This document shows positions 10,281-19,394 of a stretch of DNA of 64,000 nucleotides, one piece after another (within the stretch, counting starts at the first letter, position 1; the number at the start of each line of letters is the position of its first letter). Position numbers and translations under genes: made by a program. The DNA is from Thecamonas trahens ATCC 50062. Taxonomy: Eukaryota; Apusozoa; Apusomonadida; Apusomonadidae. A model generated the notes under the pieces. That model ran no database searches. It had not been told where the DNA came from and was given only the letters and a program-made list of their open reading frames with translations. Where the stretch lies: positions 62,510 through 126,509 of the forward strand of contig NW_013657673.1 of assembly GCF_000142905.1 (NCBI RefSeq), given 5' to 3'.

Positions 10281-12701
10281 TCAGCTGTCGGTCTCAGACA
10301 ATGGACTCCGCTCCTCGACAGCGTATCTGACCAGCAGTGGGCTCACCTCGGCCGGGACAAACGGGAGGTCCGCCGAATCAGACGACTCGCCGACGAGCTC
10401 AGGCGCACCAAGTCGGGTCAGGTACGCGGCGTACGTTGCGCGCGAGATTCGAAACTCGGTTCGGAGGTAGTGGAGCAGCCTGCGGATTGCACGGGTCCGC
10501 CAGCCGCGTTCGACGGCCTCGCTCACAGCGCCGATGAGGATCTCGACGTCGGCGGCCGCGCCCGACGCCAGCACATCCCGGACCCACTTGATAAGCGCGG
10601 CATGCGACGGCGAGAACACTCCGCCGTCGGCAGTCACAAACTCCACAAGGCGCTGGTAGAACTTGCGTCGCGCAGGCGCAGAGCTGAGATCATCCAGCAT
10701 TCTCTCTTCCGCCGCCTCCCACGGCGACAGCGATGGCACGAGCTTGGTGGCCAGTGGAATGGCACACGCCTGTGCTCGAATCTCTGCCTCGGCGTCCTCG
10801 GCCCCATACCCGCCCGAGTGGTGGGTAGACTTGTCTGCCGAGTGGTGGCTGGGAATGGGAGGCAAGTCGACCGACTGTGCGCCGAATGCCTCCAATAGCT
10901 CGGCTTTGCGTCGCGCCGCTGCCGACTTGCGCCCGAGCTTGATGGCCTCGCTCGAATGAGTCAGCGCTAGCGCGTGCGCGTCTTCCATCGACACTTCATA
11001 CAGCTTGGCAAGTCGCCCGGGTGAGGTAAAGGTAAGCTGGCGCGAGACGTTGCGAACGTTGAGCTCGGCCATGAGCCACCGGTCGCGCGTGTGCTTTGTC
11101 GCCTTGAGCCCGTCGCGGAGCCGCTTGACTAGCGCGTCGTCATCGGCGTGATCGGCCTGGATGATGGCATCCGGATTGGTCTCATACATGAGCTCGGTCT
11201 CGAGCTCGCTCAGTGGATGCGCCAGCTCGTAGTCGAGGAGGGAGACTGGGGCGTGGACGTCGACCTGTGAGTACGAGAGGAGCTGCGCCCGCGATGACGA
11301 GACCCGCTCGAGCTTGAACCGCTCCCCGGCGGTGCGCGGCGTCGTGTGGCTGTCTCGGTCCTCAGCCCCGGTCTCCGGCACGTAGCGGAGGACCGGAAAG
11401 AAGTCGCCGGCGGTCGGAGGGCGCTGGGAGACGACGGTCTGGCCCATGTTGGCGCCCTTGGTCCGAAACTCGGACTCGTTGACATCAGCGATCAGGTGGC
11501 GCGAGGCCGTGAGTGGCCGCAGCCGCCTCGGCGGAGATCGCTTCGGCGCGCGATGGCGCGGCTTGGTGGTGTGCCGCCGCCGCGGCAGCCGCCGGCGCAC
11601 TGCAGGCGTCGACAGCCGAGATGAGGCCAGCGTCGATGGTGTTGACGGCGTCGACGGTGTCGATGCTCGCGAGCGCTGGCGAAGCCGCTGACGCGCAAAT
11701 GAGACTCGCGAGCCCGGTCGGTGCAAGTTGGCCATCGACGCCTCGGCAACCACCTCCGCAGCGCGCTCGTGGATGACATTTGTCGCCCGAGATAGCGCTC
11801 GCTTGCGCATCTCAAGTTGCTTGCTCTCCGACGGCGAGAGCAGGTTGGCCGAGTGCGAGACCGACGACAAGTAAGACATCTCGCGCCCCGATGCCGAGAC
11901 CTTGGCCGAGAACTGCGTCTCGGTCGAAGGCAGCCACTTTGCGTCGCGGATAGCGCGCCGCCGCTTGGCACCGTTGCGAAAGGTGGGCGCCGGAATCTTC
12001 GACATCTTGGTCAGCGCTGCTGCCGCCTCGGCCACGTTGTCCACCAGATCACCGACGCTGTCCGAGAGCGAGAGCCTCCCGGTGGCTTTGGCGAGGTGGT
12101 GGCCGAGCCCGCCGGTGTCCTCGGCAGCAACAACTGCCTTGCCTGACGCCGCGACGCCGCTGCCAGCCTCGCCCTTCTCCCGCTTGCCCTTGCCCGAGAG
12201 CGAGGCGGCGATACGGCGGCGGTGCTCGCGGAGCGCTTGCTTGCGGGCGGCACGGATGCGGGTCCGCAGAGTGGTGCGGAAGCCGGGTGAATCGATGTAC
12301 GCCTTGATCTTGCCCCATCTTGTGCGAGCCATGATGGAGGCCGAGCCCTTGGGCGCCAGACGTCGTGGATCGAGCTCGCCCTCGAGAGCGGCCTCGTGCT
12401 GGGCGAGGACAAAGTTGGCCTCGGAGACAAAGGTCCTCCGATTGGCGGTGATCGACCGCGACTCGAGCGGATAGAGAGGGAACGCCGCAGATGGAGTCGA
12501 CCATTGCGGATCATAGACAGAGGCGTTTGTCTTGGCCGACTTGCGACTCCGTCGGATTTCAGCTGAGGACAGAGCGCTCGAGGGTGGTTCGGGCAAGCTC
12601 GGCACCGGCATGTGCTCGGTGATGAACGAGAGCACGTCCTCAGGTCGGGTTGGCGTAGCAAGCGAGCCCTGCAGGACATGTTTCCGTAGATTGGCCGACA
12701 T
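10281..12701 (-). CDS. Uncharacterised 806-aa basic protein
   Basis: No family recognised. The ATG at 12701 (MSANLRKHVLQG) opens a single long frame. The N-terminal third is Ser/Arg/Lys-rich with a basic helix (residues about 140-175). The middle (about 330-400) is a low-complexity stretch with STPSTPSTPSTL and many arginines. The C-terminal 300 residues look folded, with helices such as RRLLHYLRTEFRI and TYAAYLTRLGAPELVG. The even amino-acid profile and clean frame support a real gene. It converges on PI synthase with only 5 bp between stops, and is divergent (250 bp) from the coiled-coil gene at 12952. Microtubule or flagellar association would be a guess. Confidence 0.7.
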   Translation of the reverse strand: MSANLRKHVLQGSLATPTRPEDVLSFITEHMPVPSLPEPPSSALSSAEIRRSRKSAKTNASVYDPQWSTPSAAFPLYPLESRSITANRRTFVSEANFVLAQHEAALEGELDPRRLAPKGSASIMARTRWGKIKAYIDSPGFRTTLRTRIRAARKQALREHRRRIAASLSGKGKREKGEAGSGVAASGKAVVAAEDTGGLGHHLAKATGRLSLSDSVGDLVDNVAEAAAALTKMSKIPAPTFRNGAKRRRAIRDAKWLPSTETQFSAKVSASGREMSYLSSVSHSANLLSPSESKQLEMRKRALSRATNVIHERAAEVVAEASMANLHRPGSRVSFARQRLRQRSRASTPSTPSTPSTLASSRLSTPAVRRRLPRRRHTTKPRHRAPKRSPPRRLRPLTASRHLIADVNESEFRTKGANMGQTVVSQRPPTAGDFFPVLRYVPETGAEDRDSHTTPRTAGERFKLERVSSSRAQLLSYSQVDVHAPVSLLDYELAHPLSELETELMYETNPDAIIQADHADDDALVKRLRDGLKATKHTRDRWLMAELNVRNVSRQLTFTSPGRLAKLYEVSMEDAHALALTHSSEAIKLGRKSAAARRKAELLEAFGAQSVDLPPIPSHHSADKSTHHSGGYGAEDAEAEIRAQACAIPLATKLVPSLSPWEAAEERMLDDLSSAPARRKFYQRLVEFVTADGGVFSPSHAALIKWVRDVLASGAAADVEILIGAVSEAVERGWRTRAIRRLLHYLRTEFRISRATYAAYLTRLGAPELVGESSDSADLPFVPAEVSPLLVRYAVEERSPLSETDS

Positions 12702-12951
12702 GCCACTATGCTCCCTCTCTCCCTACAACCGTACCGTCCCTCTGCCTGCGTTCTTGACTGAGCCAAGTACCTCTACTCCCCTCCCCTCAGGCTCCTCGCT
12801 GTCTGTCGCTCCCCGCAGTTCCGCAGAGTCGCTCCCCAACCGACTCGCTCGGCAACTCGGCTGGCCGACTCGCTCAACGACGTGACCTGTGCGGGGAGAC
12901 AGTGGCAGAGGCAGACGTACCTGACTGTGCTCCTCTGACGGGCCAGTAGGT

Positions 12952-14046
12952 ATGGAGAGAGAGAGGCAAGAGCTGCTTACGGTAGGAGGGGCGGTGGCAC
13001 AGCTGGTGGCAACGGGTGAGGATGCGCTTGTGGCGGCCGACTCGCTGGAGTGGCATCTGCCGCTGCCGTTGCTGGCAGTGACGGCCGCAGGCAAGAGGAT
13101 GCTGGATGTGGTGGATCTGCTGCCACACATCGCAGCAGTTCATGATCCTACCTTGACAACTGCGGCAGAGGCTCAATCTCACTTTGCTCGCCTTCGACCG
13201 GCCCGGGAGGAGCTGGCACGTGCCATCGACGCGCTTGTGCCGCTCGTTGCCAGCGAGCAGGCGCCTGTTGAGGATCTGGCTCGTCTGCGAGTAGCGGTGC
13301 AGAGGAAGGCACGAAAGACTGTATTGCTTGCTGCTCGTGCTGCAGGGCTGCCGCCCCCGGATTCGTTTGATCGCGTCCGGCCAGAGCAGTCGATCCCGCT
13401 CGCGAGTCCAGAGTGCAGCCCGGTGGCGCCGCCAGAGATTGAGCCGGACAGTGGCGACAACCCCGATGTGACCCGGGATGCGGGAGATGGCTTGCTTGAC
13501 GAAGCCTCCACGTCGAGCTGTGTGGGCAGAGTTGAGAGCACATCGTCACTGCTGGCGACGGTGGCACTCCTGCAGAACGAGCTGCGGCGCAAGGAGAACG
13601 CAGTGGCCGAGGTGCGGGCGCAGGCTGCCCTCGACTGTCGTGCGTTGACCAAGAGAGTGGCAGCGGCAGAAGCGACGCTAGCGGCGGAGCGCAGTTCTCA
13701 CGCCGAGGCATTGGCTGCTGCCAAAGCCGAAGCCGCGCGGTACAAGACGATGGCGGTCGATCTGCTGTCGGAGATGGCCACGACGTCGGACGAACTAGAT
13801 TCTCTCGCTGCCATCAACGCGTCGCTGCAGGCTCAGGTGTGCGAGCTCGAGGCGACCCGGATCCGGACCGATGCGGTCGTTGAGCAGGCGGCTGCGCTCA
13901 ACACCTCGCTTTTGCGGTCACATCACGCGGTGGTCCGCGAGACGAACGAGGCAATCACGTCAGTTGTCGAAGCGGCGGCGGCGCATGTGCCGCGACGAAA
14001 TGCATCGAGCGGCACGTTTGCAACCTGTCTGCTGCCGGACGTGTGA
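12952..14046 (+). CDS. Coiled-coil protein, 364 aa
   Basis: No family recognised. The protein starts MERERQELL at 12952. The first 120 residues are predicted helical (hydrophobic-rich, e.g. LPLPLLAVTAAG). Residues about 125-190 are Ser/Pro/Glu-rich. Residues about 190-345 form a coiled coil with heptads of Leu/Ala and many Glu/Arg (for example LLQNELRRKENAVAEVRAQ and LDSLAAINASLQAQV). The stop lies 14 bp from that of the converging AN1-PITH gene. A structural or adaptor role is all that can be suggested. Confidence 0.7.
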   Translation: MERERQELLTVGGAVAQLVATGEDALVAADSLEWHLPLPLLAVTAAGKRMLDVVDLLPHIAAVHDPTLTTAAEAQSHFARLRPAREELARAIDALVPLVASEQAPVEDLARLRVAVQRKARKTVLLAARAAGLPPPDSFDRVRPEQSIPLASPECSPVAPPEIEPDSGDNPDVTRDAGDGLLDEASTSSCVGRVESTSSLLATVALLQNELRRKENAVAEVRAQAALDCRALTKRVAAAEATLAAERSSHAEALAAAKAEAARYKTMAVDLLSEMATTSDELDSLAAINASLQAQVCELEATRIRTDAVVEQAAALNTSLLRSHHAVVRETNEAITSVVEAAAAHVPRRNASSGTFATCLLPDV

Positions 14047-14060
14047 AGCTTGGCAGCGGG

Positions 14061-15286
14061 TCAGACCGGACCGTAAAACGCAAGCCGGTCGATGACTGAG
14101 ACCTCACCCTCCGCCTGGTTGGAAGCGACAAAGAGGGTGAGGTGATCGACGCGGAGGAACGCGGCGTTGTCGAGCATGATGAGCTCGTGGCCAAAGGCCT
14201 GGCGCTCGCTAAGATCGAGCTCGAGCGCCGGAATGGCGTCCTCGGCGTCGTCAAAGTCCATGTCCGGCGAGTTGATGAACAGCCGCAGGCTCTTGGGTGC
14301 CGAGCCGGCCGGACCACGGAGGAGAAGCGCGCCGAGCTTGACCATCTTGGTAAATGGAATGGAGAGCAGCAACTGCTCGTCACAGTCAGAGACGACGCCG
14401 GCCGACGAGTTATTGAACAGCGCCCGGAGCGAGCGTGCCGAGTTGGACTCGTCCATGTTGAGGCAGATCATGGCGTCCTTGGCCACCACCTTGTCGAGCG
14501 ACGACTGGCCGGAAGGGACGAGGCCGACTGCCGCAGCGCCGGCCTTGGACGCTAGATGGGCGGCTGCCGACGACGACGCGCCACCGGCTTGCCCGCTCGC
14601 GCTTGCGCACCCGTGGTCAAACTCGTGGCGGTGCTTAAGGCAGTGATGCTTGCGGCAGCCAAAGCACAGGTTCTGGACCACGCCTCGCTTGCTGCATCCG
14701 TCCATCGAGCACTTGTACTTGGCCTTGACCTTGACCGCATCCTGCGGGCACTCGCCCGACTCGACATGCCTCGCAAATGCCACAGATACTGTCTCGCCGT
14801 TGCCGACACCGACTGCTACAGTGCACATTGGACAGTTGAGGATCTGGCTCGATCCACCCGCAGCCGCCCGTGATGGACAGCTGTGTGCCTCGTGGCTAAA
14901 GTGTTGCAGGCAAAACACGCCCGAGCACGCATGGCACTTGAAGGGCAGGAAGTCTGTCCCCGCCCAGTCCAGTCCACCGCCCAGAGACCGCCATCGCCCA
15001 GAGACCGCCACCGCCCAGAGACCGCCACCACCATCGCCATCGCCATCGCCATCGCCATCGCCATCGCCATCGCCATCGCCATCGCCATCGTCATTGCCAT
15101 CGCCGCCGCCATCGCCATCGCCATCGCCATCGTAAGTCCATTGCCATCGCCATCGCCATCGCCATCGTAAGTCCATTGAAATCACCACCACCCACCCCCC
15201 TCCTCTTCCTCCACCTCTTCCTCCAACCTACCCAGCTGCCCACATCCCGGCTGACTGCAATGCGCACCCACGTCAGGGAACTCCAT
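14061..15286 (-). CDS. AN1 zinc-finger and PITH-domain fusion protein, 2 exons
   Basis: Exon 1 (15286-15232) encodes MEFPDVGAHCSQPGCGQL and ends at donor GTAGGT. Exon 2 starts at 14953 after ACAG in matching phase, giving CGQLDFLPFKCHACSGVFC. This is a perfect AN1-finger entry, like animal ZFAND2 (MEFPDLGKHC). A second AN1-like finger follows (CSMDGCSKRG...CRKHHCLKHRHEFDHGC). From about residue 150 comes a PITH domain (SLDKVVAKDAMICLN, LLLSIPFTKMVKLGALLL, LRLFINSPDMDFDD, ending DRLAFYGPV). PITH modules bind the 26S proteasome in TXNL1, and ZFAND2/AIRAP proteins also act at the proteasome, so a proteasome-adaptor role under protein stress is inferred. Product 315 aa. The 278-bp intron is largely a CATCGC array. 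Confidence 0.88.
15028..15170. repeat. Hexanucleotide CATCGC array in intron
   Basis: About 20 nearly perfect copies of CATCGC occur in two blocks, 15031-15132 and about 15138-15170. The blocks are separated by TAAGTCCATTG, which also recurs after the second block. Imperfect copies of GAGACCGCCACCGCCCA precede the array. All lie inside the AN1-PITH intron. Confidence 0.92.
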
Positions 15287-15534
15287 GGCAACTGGCTCTG
15301 ACACACGCCGAGAGAGAGAGCGCGCGCGAGGGTCAGAGTGGGGAGACGAGTCTGTACCTCTGTGCGCCGTATCCGTCCCTCTCCTCTCCTCGACCCTCCA
15401 CTCGGCCAGAGTGCTGTGCCATGGCTGCGCGGCACTCGCCGCTGTGGAGGAGATCGCTTAAAAAGATCACGCGCATACACCTGCACAATGGCCAGTTTAA
15501 AGCGTTGCGGCATTCGTCTCCAGGTTGTAGATGT

Positions 15535-15950
15535 GGGTGCTTGGATTACAGCATAGACGCGCCCATAGTGGGTGGGCGACTCGAGGACGGTATGCGGCAC
15601 GGCCTGTGCCTCGTCGCGATCCACGACATTGAGCTCTACTCTGTTTTCAGCTAGATCCTGAACGCCGTTGTTGGTGTACATGGTATGGGCTTGAAAGAAA
15701 TCGTCGTCGGTCTCGTTCGCTGACCGCGTCATTCGCCACATGTCGATGCCGTTGCCCGCAGCGATCGCCACCCATGTCGACCACAACCACAGATTGCATG
15801 TCGAAGGCTTTCGAGTTCACCATCTGCTTCAAGCCAGCCGCCCCGCTTCCGTCTATGCGTTCTCGTACCGGGAATTTGCACCAGCGCCTCTCACCGCCGT
15901 AATCAGGTCCAAATCGACATTGCTGTCCTCGCGGCCGTGAGCACAGCCTC
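15535..15950 (-). pseudogene. Decayed FG-GAP/VCBS beta-propeller repeat gene fragment
   Basis: Minus-strand translation gives pieces of the calcium-binding propeller repeat seen in FG-GAP/VCBS proteins, spread over frames. Pieces are DSNVDLDLITAVRGAGANS then YENA and a stop (about 15918-15867), DGSGAAGLKQMVNSKAFDM then QSVVVVDM (about 15868-15775), and AIAAGNGIDMWRM with FFQAHTMYTNNGVQDLA (about 15770-15650), ending near GRVYAVI. Living family members read about DxDGDGDxDxVxAxxGxxxVxWYENxGxGxF. Here the DGDGD loops are lost, there is an in-frame stop and two frame shifts of opposite sense, and no start or stop frames it. I read it as a relic. A divergent multi-exon gene is the alternative. 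Confidence 0.45.
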
Positions 15951-16039
15951 CACGCCACCTGCTGTCACACTCACCAGCTGCTTGGGACAAAGGTCGCGGT
16001 GTACCCATCGCCATGGCACTACAGCGCAAGCATCTCCCC
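15951..16039. other. 3' flank of SFI1-like gene
   Basis: A short stretch between the FG-GAP relic and the SFI1-like stop codon; nothing else is seen in it. The 248 bp from the AN1-PITH start (15286) to the relic (15535) also hold no further gene. Confidence 0.4.
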
Positions 16040-18205
16040 TTACTCATCCAGCCATCGCTGCGCCTTGGCCCAAAGCGCCTGCCGCCGCTGCTTGGCCGCC
16101 GTCACCCGGGTCTTGGCCCGCCGCGCTCGCTTCCACGTCGCCCAGCTGCTAGCCACGAGCCGTACTTCGATGGCACGAGTGATGCTGGCCTCGGCGGTAT
16201 CACGGGCCTGGCTCCGACTCGCTGCCATCTGCATCCACGCGAAAAAGTGCGAGCTGAGCCTGGTCTTGCGCCGGCGGCTTGTCACGGCGGCTTCAGCGCG
16301 ACGAAGTGCCGCAACGCGCTGTGCCCGCATCGCCCACGAAGCAAGCGCCGATTTGAGGAGCGAGTGCGCCCGGAAGCCGTCGGCCGCCCGCGCATGCCGT
16401 GCCACCAGCTGGCGCCACGGTCCCAGCCCGCGGTATCGCAGTGCGGCTCGCGCGGCGAAAGCATCGGCTTTGGCCGCAAGCGCCTTGAACCGGGCCGCTG
16501 CTGCAGCACGTGCCGCCGCCGCCTCCTCGGCCTCAATCACTGCCGCTCGCTCAGCCGCAGCCCTGGCTGCAGCTGCAGCCGCAGCCTCAGCCGCCGCAAC
16601 ACGCACTGCGCCGAGCGCAGCTGCCTCGGCCGCAACAGCCCTGCCCAGCTTCCGCACCGCCCGCGCCCGCGCCCGCGCCTCCATCTTTCGCGCCCGTGCC
16701 TCCATTGCCGGAAAGCCAACTGCCTGCGCCACCGGACGGACCTTGCGATTCCGTCGCACCCGCTGTGGTGGAGCGGATGCAGTAGCAACCGGATCAGGCT
16801 CTACAACCCTAGTCGATGCGGCTGCGCTCGAGAGAACAGATTCCATCAGCGCCTTCCGCCGCTCGTGCCCTGCGCGGGCAACTGCGTCTGCGCGCTGGAC
16901 TGCGGCGGCCGCTCGCCATCCAAGCAGTGCACGCGACATCAACTGCTGGCGTGCAAATGACAGAGCGGCCTGGGCCTTGATCTTCTCGGCCCGAAGTGCC
17001 TCGATGGTGCGCAGCCGCTCAGACACTGCCCGTGCCTTGGCTGCAGCCCGGACCCACGCGCCAAACCACCGCCCGCGCCGCTTCCACAGCACCACGTCTT
17101 CGGCAGCTGCCCGAGACTGGACGAGTGTCACTGCCCGCGCATGCCAACGCCGCAGCATCCGTCGTCCTGCGGCGGCACGTGCAGCGTGGAACTTGTCGTC
17201 GGCCGCCATCCGCGCCGCATGCAGTGCCTTCTCACGCGCTGCTTTTGCCGCAGCCTCGATCTTGGTGCGTTCGCGGGCGGCTGCCTCGCGCCGCGCCGCT
17301 TCGGCCGCGGCCGCCGCCTTGCGCGCTTTCTCGATCCGTGCCTTTCGAGCTCGCCGATCTTTCTCCAGCGCTTGGTTCCGCAGTCGCTCGGCCTGGGCCT
17401 CCTTCTTTCGGCGGGCTTCCAGGACCCGACCCCGCCGCTCGACCTCGGCCTTCTCGGCCGCGGCCTTGCGGGCAAGCACGGCTGCTCGTCGGGCAATTCG
17501 CCGCTGGGCTTTAGCCTCAGCAACGGCCTTGGCAGCCTCAGCCAGCTTGACGGGATCAGCTGCTGTCGCCTCCTTCTCCACCGCCCGCGCCCGCGCCCGC
17601 TTGGACATGGAATCGCGTTTGGCCGCGGCCTTGACCTCGCTCGGATCATCGTATGCAGGTGCCGCAGTTCCAACTACCTGTTGTCGCCATGCATCCAGCA
17701 ATCCGCGTGCCTCGCACGCCACTGCGTCGGCAGCATCCGCATCCAGCAAAGTGCCCACAATCGTCGCCGCCGGCTCCTTCTGCGTACTCGCCCGATCCGC
17801 CTCGTCTTCCACTGCAACATTGCCATCCAGTCGCGCCAGCGGTGTCCGCGCCCGAGGCGAGCCTCTCGCCGGCTGCATCCGAACCAGTCCTCTGTTCAGC
17901 TCGGTCAGGCGCTTCTGGATCTCGCTCCCGCCCCAGAGCCCTGTCCGGCCACTCTGCTGGCCAGCACGAAAGGCAGCAGTCGCATCCACCGCTGCAAGCC
18001 GCCGCACCCGAGGCACGGCATTGCTCCCTCCAGCATCAGCGCTCGCATCAGCGCTCGCATCAGCGCTCGCATCAGCGCAAGCCATTGAACGGCGAGCAGC
18101 CGCAAGCACAGCATCGACATCGACATCGGTCTCGTCGAGCTGCGAGTATGCGTCAGCGAGGGCGTCGCGCTTGACGCAAGCAATCCAATGCTCAATGTCC
18201 CCCAT
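16040..18205 (-). CDS. Ala/Arg-rich protein with SFI1-like tryptophan repeats (probable centrin-binding)
   Basis: From ATG 18205 (MGDIEHWIACVKRDAL) the protein has 721 aa. It is almost wholly helical, very rich in Ala and Arg, with long stretches of AARAAAERAA type. Scattered through it are short hydrophobic motifs with a tryptophan about every 30-40 residues: MLRRWHARAV, WFGAWVRAA, ALLGWRAAA, LGPWRQLVARHA, ALASWAMRAQ, HFFAWMQMA, ASSWATWKRA. This matches the SFI1/spoke-type centrin-binding repeat (hydrophobic-hydrophobic-x-W), so a role at basal bodies or centriolar fibres with centrin is inferred. Near the N-terminus a 12-bp repeat (18030-18080) encodes ADAS units. The upstream frame to 18220 has only a non-ATG codon. 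Confidence 0.65.
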   Translation of the reverse strand: MGDIEHWIACVKRDALADAYSQLDETDVDVDAVLAAARRSMACADASADASADASADAGGSNAVPRVRRLAAVDATAAFRAGQQSGRTGLWGGSEIQKRLTELNRGLVRMQPARGSPRARTPLARLDGNVAVEDEADRASTQKEPAATIVGTLLDADAADAVACEARGLLDAWRQQVVGTAAPAYDDPSEVKAAAKRDSMSKRARARAVEKEATAADPVKLAEAAKAVAEAKAQRRIARRAAVLARKAAAEKAEVERRGRVLEARRKKEAQAERLRNQALEKDRRARKARIEKARKAAAAAEAARREAAARERTKIEAAAKAAREKALHAARMAADDKFHAARAAAGRRMLRRWHARAVTLVQSRAAAEDVVLWKRRGRWFGAWVRAAAKARAVSERLRTIEALRAEKIKAQAALSFARQQLMSRALLGWRAAAAVQRADAVARAGHERRKALMESVLSSAAASTRVVEPDPVATASAPPQRVRRNRKVRPVAQAVGFPAMEARARKMEARARARAVRKLGRAVAAEAAALGAVRVAAAEAAAAAAARAAAERAAVIEAEEAAAARAAAAARFKALAAKADAFAARAALRYRGLGPWRQLVARHARAADGFRAHSLLKSALASWAMRAQRVAALRRAEAAVTSRRRKTRLSSHFFAWMQMAASRSQARDTAEASITRAIEVRLVASSWATWKRARRAKTRVTAAKQRRQALWAKAQRWLDE

Positions 18206-18589
18206 ACCCGCACGACGCAAGATGATTACTAGCTGCTATCTCTTTCTCTGTCGTCTGCTCAAGACCTGGCGCCGTAAGTACAGAAGCTACGCAGGGAGTG
18301 GCGCAGGGAAAGGTGGTTGCCGTGGTTGGCGGACAGAGGTGGTGGCCGTGTTCGCAAATTTTGAATGGAATTTGGGTTCATCCGCGTCGATCGGACGGGC
18401 GCAGAAAGAGGGGAGGGGGGGGGGGGAGGAGGCAAACATGCATGCATGCGTACGCATGTACAGTTTCAGGTATGTACAATGCGATGCGATGCGATGGGAG
18501 GCGATGTCGGATCAATGATGTCCGGCCAGCAAGGCGAGGGTGATGGTGACCATGATGATCGTCAGAAGAGTAAAAACGCTAACCCTTAA
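18206..18589. other. Intergenic
   Basis: This region is upstream of the SFI1-like gene. It contains a CATGCATG/GCGATGCGATG-rich stretch (about 18436-18505) and a short G run (18412-18425). I see no gene or known site. Confidence 0.4.
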
Positions 18590-19190
18590 CGGCACGGTCG
18601 TTCGGATGCGTTGTTGCGCGTCTCAAAGTGAACAACTCGGTGACGCTTGACCTCCAGGTCACCGGCCGATACGTAGACGCCGATCCGGAGGAGCGGTGGG
18701 CGCGGACGGTGCGGAGCTTGTCGTTGACGACCCCGACGACCGGGAAGGAGAGCATGACAGAGCTGACCACAGCGGTCGGACGGGAGAGCGCGAGGATGTT
18801 GTGGATCTTCTTGCGACGGACGACCTTGCCGGTCGGCGTGGCCGCGCAAGTGGTGGCACGCCATCGTGTACTGGATTCTGGACGCTGCGTACGTGCTCTC
18901 TGCTGACACGAGCCCACGCCCCGCCACGACTCGCGTGGCTTTATCTACGACATCATCGACGCCCTCGCCGCCAGCGCCGATGCCGTCAGCTCTGCACTGT
19001 CGCGCAAGCGGAAGCGTCCCCTGCAGCGGCTGCTCGTCATCACCACTTTTCCCAGCAAGCCGCTCTGCGACGCGACTGCCTCGCCTGCCCGGAGGCTTCA
19101 TGGTAAGCGATCGCGGCCGCGGACCTTTTGCGCTGCGTGCGGCGTCCATCTCTGCATCGCCGACTGTTTTCTGTTGTGGCAGCCAATAAC
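18590..19190 (+). mobile_element. Degenerate piggyBac-like transposase, C-terminal part
   Basis: Plus-strand pieces follow the order of a piggyBac transposase C-terminus. They are TTPTTGKESMTELTTAVG (about 18740), DVVDLL and RTTLPVG (about 18790-18840), RKWWHAIVYWILDAAYVLS (18845-18901), and, one frame shift later, GFIYDIIDALAA (18937 on). The end is the family's Cys-rich finger, GKRSRPRTFCAACGVHLC then IADCFLLW (about 19105-19185). Related elements end in a CxxCxVxLCxxxCFxxYH finger, and RKWW with the following LLDxAxxNA helix is the conserved end of the DDE domain. The N-terminal domain and DDE core are absent, and at least two frame shifts break the reading. A TTAA, the target of this family, lies at 18591-18594, perhaps by chance. 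Confidence 0.6.
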
Positions 19191-19394
19191 ACATTGTACT
19201 ACTCTTTCACAACAATCCATGGACGTTGTGACGTCTGTGGAGCGTCGCGGAGCGCGGCTTGCGCGACGGACGAGTTTGTCCATTCCGTACCGTAAAAATG
19301 TTAAAGTTTGTCGAGTTTGTCGAGTTTGTCGAGTTTGCGGCGGTTGGACGGAAGGAGGGACAAGCTTCTCTGGGTTCGAGTCCAGGCAAGCAGG

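Noticed and set aside
16013-18518. Two long plus-strand open frames rich in Ala/Arg/Ser
   Set aside because: Antisense of the SFI1-like gene, whose minus-strand reading has tryptophan periodicity and a good start.
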